Source: Lindgomyces ingoldianus
Taxonomy: Eukaryota > Ascomycota > Dothideomycetes > Pleosporales > Lindgomycetaceae
NCBI RefSeq assembly: GCF_010093535.1
Contig: NW_022985167.1
Location: 1,867,522 to 1,931,521, forward strand
Direction: 5' to 3'
Length of the DNA: 64,000 nucleotides
How positions within the stretch are numbered: the first letter of the stretch is position 1; each line of letters starts with the position of its first letter. This document shows positions 1-8,006 of this stretch, piece after piece. The position numbers were made by a program, and so were the translations under genes. The notes beneath the pieces were generated by a model. It was not told the origin of the DNA and made no database searches. It was given only the letters and a program-made list of their open reading frames with translations.

Positions 1-2207
1 TAGGCATTAGCCTATTATATTTAAACAGTAGTTAAAGAAGCTAAACTAGCAGTTATGTAAGCAAAACAACTTGTTAAGGTATTACATGTACTACATTAAT
101 CTTTGCAGCGATAGAGAGGCAGAGGCAGAGGCAGCGCTAGAGCTCCCTAGCACTCTAAGAAATTCCTGCAGAGGCAACAAACTACACAAGCTGCAGCTCT
201 ACAACTAGAGCTTTAATGCTAAAACAATTAAATTAAAAATATTAGGTAGCAGTATTAGGCATAGCGTAGCAGTATTAGGCAGTGAAAGGAACAGGCGCAA
301 CATGTAACAAAGTAGGCACAGTTAACTACGTGGCCTTCTCTTGCTTATAGAGGTTTAGGCTAGACTAGAGACAACTGCTAGTGCTAGTGCTAGCTCTAGC
401 ATTATCTATATATATATTATACTATGCAAGAATACTTAGCTTAAGTATTCCTGTGCGTACCTTTTAGTATAGTAGGGAAAGTTGCATAGTATTAGCTTAG
501 CAGGCAGGGCGTCTACCTTATTACACAACGCTAGAGACCGCAAGGTGCAAAGGGGAGAATGTAAGAGGTATTAAGCAGAAAAAACAGGTTACAGAGAGGG
601 AATGTAGGATAGGGGGGTAACAAGAAAAAGTAAACTTTAGAGTTAAAGGCAGAGGTACAGAGGCTAAGAAGCCTATATACCCTGTGCTAAGCCTTTAGGG
701 TACTTAGGGGTTAGATAGCTGTAACATAACTATAATAAAGGAAGACTATTGTAAGGGCAGGAACGTGTTAAGAGTAAAAGCTAGCTATTATTTACTTTTT
801 TAGCTATATTAGTGTGTTAAGGATTAGCATTAGCTATATTAGTGTGTTAGTAATTATGTAAAGCTATGTAAGGCACTAGAGACATAAGAAACTACATTAA
901 ATGTATTACTAGAGAAGTCCTTTACAGGAGTTTATATATATGCAAAATAATTAGGTGGGTCTTAGCAACAGACTATGCTAAGATGTATACAACTATAGTG
1001 CTAACATATCTAACTATTATGTAACAACACATCTAACTATTGTGCAACTATAGTAACAACACATCTAAGTGTCACTACTGTAAACAGATTAGTTACATGC
1101 TATAGTTAAATGTTATTATTATATATTTATTACCTATCTAATACTACTTTGCTAAGCATTATGCTGTAACTATTCTTTAACCTAGACAACTTACTTTAAT
1201 ACGCTAACTATTACTATTGCGTAAGAAGAGCACAGGGACCTACTGTCGCGCACATAGGCCTAGTGTCGCGCCTGTGTTTTAGACAAGCAGCCTAAGACAC
1301 TTAGCGCCTAAGCTCTCTATAAGCCTCTTATAGTTAATAGACTTGCTTCTTATTACTCTCTAATTAGTAGCTGCAACAATTACTCTAAGCAAGCTTTGCT
1401 TTTACAGATTATTTATAAACTGTTGTAGTATTTTAATAACTACTCTAGTAAATATTTAGCCTATTATAAACTTTATCTTATTAAAGTTGTATGTGTTGTT
1501 ATTTTAGATGCTATACTTAGCTTTAATATTCTTTATAAAGTTAAACTAGCTTTAAATTACTATAAAAATTTTATAAAAAGCTTTTTTATAGTTATACTTA
1601 TACTTAAACTTTACTTTAAGCTTTAAGTAGCGCTTAATAAATATATTAGGCTAGTTTATGCTAATATAGCCTATATTATACTTAGTGTGTAAAAAATTAG
1701 CTATATTAGCTACAGCTGCTAGCTAGGAGGGAAATCCTTGCACATCTAGCTTAAGTATGTGCTAAATAATTACCTACTTTTTATTATTATCTAGCTTTTA
1801 TAAGTTAGCTATATAATTAGCTTAGAAAGGTTATCTAGCGTGTTAGTTACTTATTATTTTTTAAAAAACTTTATAGATAGCTATAGTGTGTTACTTAAAA
1901 AGTGTTACATTTTATTTAAAAGCTTAAAGCATAAGCTACATTTAATGTTTCTTTAACATGTCTAAGTAGTGTAGTAGGGTCTTAGCAAAAGTAAGCAACT
2001 TAGGTGTGTAAGCAACTCGCCTGTGAAGTACGTTATATAACTTTCCCTACTATACTAAAAGGTACACATAAGAATACTTAAGCTAAGTATTCTTGCATAG
2101 TACAATATATATATAGATAATGCTAGGGCTAGCACTAGCACTAGCGGTTGTCTCTAGCCTGAACCTCTACAAGCGAGAGAGGGCCACGTGGTTGACCGTG
2201 CCTACCT
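1..2207. mobile_element. Decayed AT-rich transposon mosaic (left edge)
   Basis: No intact coding frame is present. The stretch is AT-rich and full of TAG/CTA/TTA words, as expected when CpA has been converted to TpA. It contains the long inverted repeat listed separately. A block at about 1410-1515 recurs in direct orientation at 63,905-64,000, and a block at about 1968-2036 recurs inverted at about 62,690-62,755. A stretch at about 850-1090 resembles 12,540-12,690. I read this as several nested, RIP-mutated elements. The element classes cannot be told from what remains. Confidence 0.75.
303..483 (+). repeat. Left arm of a ~180-bp inverted repeat
   Basis: This segment is the reverse complement of 2039-2214 along nearly its full length. 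It begins TGTAACAA and ends at the GTAGGGAAAGTT block. Differences between the arms are almost all transitions. Several are CpA to TpA in this arm (TCAACCACG there, TTAACTACG here). It could be a terminal inverted repeat of a DNA transposon or two LTRs inserted head to head. Confidence 0.75.
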
Positions 2208-2214
2208 TGTTACA
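2039..2214 (-). repeat. Right arm of the ~180-bp inverted repeat
   Basis: Reverse complement of 303-483. The arms are about 1.55 kb apart. The space between them has no open frame. This arm keeps more C residues at CpA positions than the left arm, so it is the less mutated copy. Confidence 0.75.
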
Positions 2215-2437
2215 GGCAGAGAGTAAGACTATATTCCTCCTAGTAATTGCTAATTGCTAAGTTCTAGCAGTGTTCGCTAGCAACTGCTGTGATTAGTTGC
2301 CTAGCCTTGTGATTGCACTATACCCTTCCGGGTTATCACGTGACTTCTATTGGCCGTGCCCTTGTTGAGTCGGCCCATCCTTCTTCCATGGGGTTGGAGG
2401 CGTAGGGTATTACCGGAGCCAACTAGTGGTTGTAACA
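2208..2437 (+). repeat. Solo-LTR-like sequence
   Basis: The stretch is bounded by TGTTACA and TGTAACA, a perfect 7-bp terminal inverted repeat of the TG...CA type. Its 3' half resembles 60,620-60,927 in the same orientation, sharing the GGCCGTGCCC, GTCGG, TCCTTC and TGGGGTTGGAG blocks in order. No target-site duplication is visible, because the left end abuts the inverted-repeat arm. A diverged solo LTR is the simplest reading. Confidence 0.5.
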
Positions 2438-3820
2438 ATAACGTATTTTACAAGCAAGTAGTCTACGCAAGTAAACAGCCTACTCCTAAGTTACGGGGTA
2501 CGATATCAAGTAATTCATGAAGCCCTCTCCATCTCCAACCTCAGCGATACCTCTGCACAGCGCACCTCCACCCTTCATCTGCCTCGTAGCACAATCCAGC
2601 CCGCAGCTCACGGTCACACCCACATGATGTCCACTCTCAACAATCAGTTTCAACCCGCTCCAGCGTAACGCCGACCTCCTTACCTCCTTCCTACATCCAG
2701 AATTCTCACATCTACATCATCTGGATGAGGTTGAACGCGGAGCTGACCAGCACGAACGATGTGATGACCGTTGTGACGGCCGCGACGGTCTCCAAAAGTA
2801 ATCGCTGAGAGCCAATCGCTTTATTCCCCTTATCCCTGTCAAACGCCGCATCCACGCATCACTAGCAGAGGCGGTTTTGATTGGGCAGACAGTTTGAAGG
2901 GTCTGTCAGGAACAGGCGAAATTACAGGGTCAGAAACCGCCATATGCATTAGACGCCGCTATGAAGTCCGTTCCCGAAGGGCCACCTACCGATCATTATA
3001 GCCATCATCAATCGTCAACGAACGGGCAAGGCAGCAAATTCTGTCGTTATGTGTGAAAATTCCAATAGCGCTTGCTAGCAATGTAACTTGCGAAAACTCT
3101 CGCACCCCACCCTACCTAACTGCTTATTACACAGTGTTTGACAGGGATTCAGTCTACGACAAAAGTCCGCGTCCGACGCCCTGTGTTCCAGCCTCATTGG
3201 CTTCAAGGTTTCATCGCCTACCACATTGGTGCGAAGTCTTTATGCTTTGAGAATGGTTGTCTGGTAACATCATTTGGCGTTTGCCGTGTGCCTTTCTTCA
3301 CGTTCCGCCCCACCCCACCGTACATAACCTGACGACATCCATTGGTTCCTCCGATGGCGCCTTGTGTGATGGACCTGTCCTCCGGGACCGTGGCGTCCTT
3401 GGCGAGATATGAGGATCTGTCGCGGAGCAAATCCATGGCTTGTCGGTGGTGGTCGTAGTTGTATGAGCAGGCGCTCATCGATAGTGGATATCAATAGTAT
3501 ATCTACGGCGACATTTGTATGGCTGATTCAGCGGCTTAGCGAGATTTTCGCTGGCAGGGGGGGCCGTGCGCTCATCAACTTCCAGTATCCACCCATGTCC
3601 ATTGCCCACCCTCCATGGGCGATATCTACGCCGCCACATGTGCAAATAGCCTGATTTTTGGTCTTATAATAGCTGCCAGGCTGCTCTAGCTTTAAAGCGC
3701 TGCAGAGCTGCATTATAATTGCTATTACGTTGCTGGGAACGCACTGTATGGCTGCTAGGTACCTCTTTATAAATGTCACAGTGTGACAGAAGTATACTGT
3801 GCTTGCACAGTATTCTAATA
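2438..3820. other. Intergenic; one short relic frame with a membrane helix
   Basis: No gene model can be supported. On the minus strand, about 2708-2853 stays open and ends at a TAG stop. It encodes a short hydrophobic helix (LLLETVAAVTTVITSFVL) preceded by a charged stretch. This could be the C-terminal exon of a lost membrane protein, but I do not recognise it. Other short frames between 3053 and 3780 look random. A small palindrome, GTCACAGTGTGAC, lies near 3775 just before the tandem array. Confidence 0.4.
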
Positions 3821-4164
3821 ATGCAGCAAATTGCAGAACAATGTATTAAATTACAACAAAAAGCAGCAAATTATAGAATAATGTAGTAAATTATAATAAG
3901 ACGCAGCAAATTGCAGAATAATGCAGTAAATTGCAACAAAACGCAGCAAATTGCAGAATAATGCAGCAAATTGCAACAAGACGCAGCATATTGCAGAATA
4001 ATGCAGCAAATTGCAACAAGACGCAGCAAATTGCAGAATAATGCAGTAAATTGCAACAAAACGCAGCAAATTGCAGAACAATGCAGCAAATTGCAACAAG
4101 ACGCAGCATATTGCAGAATAATGCAGCAAATTGCAACAAGACGCAGCAAATTGTAGAACAATGT
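3821..4164 (+). repeat. 20-bp tandem array with 40- and 120-bp higher-order structure
   Basis: Seventeen consecutive 20-bp units fit the pattern RYGCAGYAAATTGCARMAWR. Alternate units differ at their ends, giving a 40-bp dimer. From 3921, three dimer variants (A, B, C) repeat in the same order, so 3921-4040 and 4041-4160 are near-identical 120-bp blocks. The first five units (3821-3920) are more degenerate, with C-to-T changes. Several frames stay open because the 20-bp unit is not a multiple of three and holds few stops. I do not think it is coding. Confidence 0.9.
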
Positions 4165-4289
4165 AAAATAGAATCCCTGCTTAGCAGCTATAACTATCTA
4201 AACACTAATTAATTAACTCTTATAATAATAACTATATACAATACTAGGACTACAAAACTAGGGGCAATTGCTCTCCTTCTAAGCGACTC

Positions 4290-6180
4290 TAAGATGCTTG
4301 CAGAGCTGGTCCAGCAAGACCCTCTGCTGCTGCTGCTGCTAGCTCACCTGCCACATAGCCGCCTCCTCACTAGTCCTCTGCGCCTGCGCGATGCGCCTAA
4401 TCTCCTTAATAACCTTAAGCCGCAGAGAGTACCACTACAGCTCGCTCTAACAACCTAACCTCCACTTGTTCCCCCAGCGCCTGTCTAGCTCAGCAATAGA
4501 AGGCTAGCCCTGCAGGCCTACTGTCCATTCGCGCCAGAGATCCTCCACGGTCCTCACAGCGCGGCACATGCGATGCTTCAGTGCAGGTTCTAGCTCAGGC
4601 GCCAGCTCAAGCGCTGCTGGCAGCGGCGATGGGCTAGGCGAGCGCGCAGACGGCGTAGGCGCGAGGCTGGCCTGGGCAGAGGTATACCTGCTTGAATCTA
4701 CGTCTGCCAGCGACGGCGGCGCAGCTGCTGTGTGCCTGAGTGGAGGTGGTGGCAGCAGCAGACCGCCCTGCGCCTGCGATGCCTCCAGGCGGAACATAAG
4801 GCTGCCAGACGTGAGCACCTGCAGCTGCTAAGACTGTAATCTCTGCAGCTTGCGCACGTAATTAAGCTCCTCCTTAAGCTCTCTCTTAAGCTCCCTTATC
4901 TGCTGCTTGTTCTAGGCATCTAGCGCTTAGAGCTAGTCAGCAAGCAGGGGTATTGCCTAGTATAGGACTAACAGCTAACTAAGAGCTGCCTCTGCGTTAA
5001 GAGACGCGTTAATGTCCTAAGCAAAGGCAGCGTACGCCCTGTGCTAGAACACTAGGTGGCTCCACACAGGGTGGCTAGGGAAGCGCTAGCGCAGCGCAAC
5101 TAAGTCCTAGAGGATCACCTCTCTGAGGTAGAGCAGTAGGCTTGTAAGGCCCCCTGCGGCTAGGTCGTTGATCTGGCTAGCGTGTGGGCTAAAGCGGCCC
5201 TTCCACACATTAAGCTCTGGCCAGATGAGAGACAGGAGCTTGTCTGGAGGCATAACAGCTGCGCGAGGGATCTTGAAGCAGCCCATCTGCAGCAGATGGC
5301 CAGCCATAGACCTTATGAACTTCTGCGGCAGTAAGTTAAGGTAGCAGCTAACTATTTACTTCTAATTCTACCTGCCTGCTTACTAAATCTAATCCTTACT
5401 AACCCCTTTAAGCTCTGCTAGCTTAGCTGCTCTACTGCGTAGAAGGTAAGTCTTCTTCTAAGATAAGATCCTAGCGTAACTGTACGCCTTCGCGACCTAG
5501 TTGCGCTGGGAGTTGTAGGAGAAGGCTGCTGTACAATCGCCTGTGCTGGCCTTAATTAGCTGTATGCAGTACTAGGCTAAGCGCTTACTAAAGTCAGGAA
5601 AGGGCTTGTCGCCTAGGTCCTAGTAATAGAGCAGGTAGAAGGCTAGGCTGCTAAGCATGCAGAGGATTAGCTTCTTGTGCCGCAGCGCGCCTATTGTCTT
5701 GAGCTAGCTATGCTAGTTCTGCTTGCTTGCGCGGGTGGTGAATATTAGGGGCATGCAGCGCGTAGGGCTTTCCCCTTTAAACTTAAAAGTAAATAGGTCT
5801 AAGATCTCTGCAGAACAGCAGTTGCCTCCACACATAAGCATGTAGTGGCCCAGCATAAGATCAACTAGCGTACGGAAGTGACACTCTACTGTTGCTGAGG
5901 ACAAGCTTGCGTCTGCGCTATGTGTCCACAGCTTGCTACAGAGCCGCTTAAACTTGTCCTTAGTGTAGCTGTTAAGCAGCGTGTCTCTGCCCTTGTTAGC
6001 GTACTGCTCTCAATCTCGCTGGGCATCCCTGCGCTGCAGAGACCTAAGGTACTCCCTTACGCTGTCTACGCGCGGCAATAGGTGGCTGTTCATGCCTAGC
6101 GCCTTCTGCTCTCGCCAGAGGTTAGTGATGGCTGTAATGTAGGCGCAAACTAAGCGCTAGGCAAGACGTGTCTTATCTTA
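4290..6180 (-). pseudogene. Relic Crypton-like tyrosine-recombinase / GCR1_C protein
   Basis: Read on the minus strand, this is one long coding frame interrupted mainly by TAG codons where glutamine is expected. Recognisable pieces in order are an N-terminal stretch around 6.1 kb, an Ndc10/CBF3-like recombinase core at about 5.4-6.0 kb (FRTLVDLMLGHYML, then GESPTRCMPLIFTTR), a middle part at 5.0-5.3 kb (LLSLIWPELNVWKGRF), and a C-terminal GCR1_C-type DNA-binding domain at about 4.29-4.56 kb (WREWTVGLQG-stop-PSIAELDRRWG). GCR1_C with an Ndc10-like core is the architecture of fungal Crypton elements. The TAG codons at GLQG-stop-PSI, GC-stop-SEL and SEL-stop-WYS all fit CAG to TAG, the RIP signature. 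The base composition is less AT-rich than at the window edges, so the copy is mutated only moderately. It cannot make a full protein. Family assignment is from memory of the domain pattern. Confidence 0.75.
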
Positions 6181-6685
6181 AGGGACATTGCTCTCTACCT
6201 TGCAAGACCTAGTCCTTAAGGGCTAGTTTACAACTTTCTTAACTAAGAAAAGCAGCAGCTTTTCCTTTATAATAGTGCTGCTGTTGTGGTACTGCTTCCT
6301 CTTACAGAACGCCTAGACACAGGAGTTAGCACAGACACAGACACACAGATAGGCAGGCAGGCGGGCGAGAATACTACTTTAAATTCCTCCTGCTTTAGAA
6401 CATAGACCTAGTGCGTATTCTCTGGCCGCTGCTTATAAATTGTAGCTAGGATATAGTGCGCATTAGCGCGCAGCTTAGCGTTGTTCGCGATGTTGACGTC
6501 TGCGCGCTCGCGACGCGCCCTGCGCTGTAGACCCATGCTCGCTCGCCTTGCCCTGCTCTTGCCCCTGAGTGAGTGTGTACAGTGAGGGAGGGTATATACA
6601 GCAGCAAGCAGTGCACGCTGAAGCTCGGGCTCGGGATGAAGGTGAGGGCAGGGCCTGGCCTGCCCTAGGGCCTCTCCATCCATAC

Positions 6686-6690
<5 letters not shown>

Positions 6691-6716
<26 letters not shown>
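6691..6716 (+). repeat. (TG)13 microsatellite
   Basis: A pure dinucleotide run of thirteen TG units, preceded by CATACATATA. It sits between the Crypton relic and the repeat-peptide gene. The overlapping frames at 6.4-7.1 kb run through this simple repeat and through low-complexity sequence, so I do not call a gene there. Confidence 0.95.
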
Positions 6717-6717
<1 letters not shown>

Positions 6718-7124
6718 AGTACAGGAGCCATCAGCGGCGGGCTCAGCAGGCGGCCGGTGCAGTAGGAGATGTCCACCGCACGGGCGCGAGAGCCGGGGGT
6801 GGACATCCGCAGACGCCCGCAGGAGGCGATTGGTCGAGAAGCGAGACAGCGACTCAGCCAAGGCTCAGTGCGGCCTCGAATACCAGGAGGTATGGTGTTT
6901 CGAAGCATCGTACAAGCTCGTCGACAGAAGGATAAACTCCGTTTTCGCCCCTCGCTTTCATGCCTCACCTCCCGCGGAGAGTTTATACAACGAACCATTC
7001 TTTATCTGACATCCAAGCACACCTTCCATTCTTTTCTTACATGCCAAGACTGGTCTTGCCATCTATCGAAGCTTTTTGTAATCCTCATATACCTGTATTT
7101 TTTTTTGCACATATAGCCGACAAC

Positions 7125-7553
7125 ATGTACGGACGCTTCATCCTTCTTGTTGCCACTTTCACTCTCTCTATTGTGGCTGCTCCGATTCCAGTAGCCTCTC
7201 CAGATAACTTGACTATAGAGACTGTTATCAAAGGTCGATCTGAGGTAACCATGACCATGCGTTATGTCCGAGTCATGTGCTAATCATGATTGCAGATCCT
7301 CCCCCGAGTTGTCGTTGTTGATGATAAACGACAGACAATCTCCGATGACGGGAATGAAGTTGTTAGCCATAAGCGTCAAACCATTTCTGACGATGGGAAT
7401 GAGGTGGTTGGACATAAGCGACAAACCATCTCCGACGAGGGTGACGAAGTAATCGGCCACAAACGACAGACCATCTCCGACGAGGGCAACGAAGTAATCG
7501 GTCACAAGCGGCAGAATATCTCCGACGAGGGAGATGAAGTAGTCAGCCATTGA
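7125..7553 (+). CDS. Secreted repeat-peptide precursor with Kex2 sites (KEP-like)
   Basis: Two exons: 7125-7244 and 7296-7553. The 51-bp intron has donor GTAACC, branch GCTAATC and acceptor TGCAG, phase 0. The product is 125 residues. Residues 1-19 are a clear signal peptide (MYGRFILLVATFTLSIVAA). A short pro-region follows, then five tandem 15-residue units, each opened by Lys-Arg: KR-QTISD(D/E)G(N/D)EV(V/I)(S/G)H, the last with QNISD. Cutting after KR would release five near-identical acidic 13-mers starting with Gln. This is the layout of fungal Kex2-processed repeat proteins, which include alpha-pheromone and dikaritin precursors. The 45-bp units differ mainly at third codon positions, pointing to selection on the peptide. 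The units lack the tyrosine of dikaritin cores and do not resemble a Cys/Trp alpha-pheromone, and no UstYa-like (HxxHC) gene is visible nearby. Function unknown. A sixth degenerate unit follows the stop. Confidence 0.75.
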
Positions 7554-7601
7554 AGACAAGTCACCGCAGACGGTGGAAACTACGTGGTCGGACATTGATC
7601 T
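7551..7601 (+). pseudogene. Degenerate sixth repeat unit after the stop codon
   Basis: Read in the frame of the repeat gene, the bases after the last His codon give stop-R-QVTADGGNYVVGH-stop. This aligns with the 15-residue unit. The expected Lys codon of the KR site is TGA at both ends (7551 and 7596). The array was therefore once longer, or an incomplete unit was captured at its edge. The unit holds a Tyr absent from the other five. The stop codons come straight from the bases shown. Confidence 0.6.
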
Positions 7602-8006
7602 TTTGCGCCAGAGGCCTTCGTGTCAAAGGCTGCAAAGGTAGTCATCAACGGCGACCTTGTCAGTTGAATAAGATCCGCACAGGCCTTATCGAGACTCGGA
7701 CCTCCAGTTATACCAGTTGCGCTAGATTTCCTTCAGTGTTCCTCGAATCTTTACCCGCGCAGGAAAGTGTCGAATTCTCATGTCGTTATGAGACTGAGGG
7801 CAGTCGAGGTTCATTTTGTGCTGCAAGGTTGCACTTGCAGGTGGACATCGGATGATCGACGACTGTGAGGCAAGGTAGCTTGTCCGTATCGTATACGAGC
7901 CTTATCCATTTCAAAGTTTCCAGTTCAAAGGATTCTAGGGTTGATGCTAGCTTTGATTGGCAAATATCGCAGAAGATACATAGGTCAGGGTGCGATCAGT
8001 AGAGTC
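7602..8006. other. Intergenic, tail of repeat gene to tail of DUF3176 gene
   Basis: The repeat-gene frame continues for about 22 more codons past its second stop without recognisable similarity. I see no further KR-flanked unit, RNA gene or promoter here. The two flanking genes converge, so this is probably shared 3' untranslated sequence. Confidence 0.5.

Noticed and set aside
3851..4161. Long overlapping frames on both strands across the 20-bp array
   Set aside because: All follow from the repeat unit having few stops. The peptides are pure repeats without a start context, and no splice signals flank them.
3821..4164. CRISPR array
   Set aside because: Units are contiguous with no unique spacers, and the host is a fungus.
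6408..7116. Frames up to 196 codons on both strands around the TG repeat
   Set aside because: They translate the microsatellite (poly Val-Cys or Thr-His) and low-complexity DNA, with no domain and strong mutual overlap.
7125..7553. Dikaritin (ustiloxin-type) RiPP cluster
   Set aside because: The five intact cores have no Tyr, and I found no UstYa-like HxxHC protein, tyrosinase or peptidase in the window.
7284..7595. Antisense 103-codon frame over the repeat-peptide gene
   Set aside because: It is the shadow of the 45-bp repeats. The sense strand has the signal peptide, intron and Kex2 sites.
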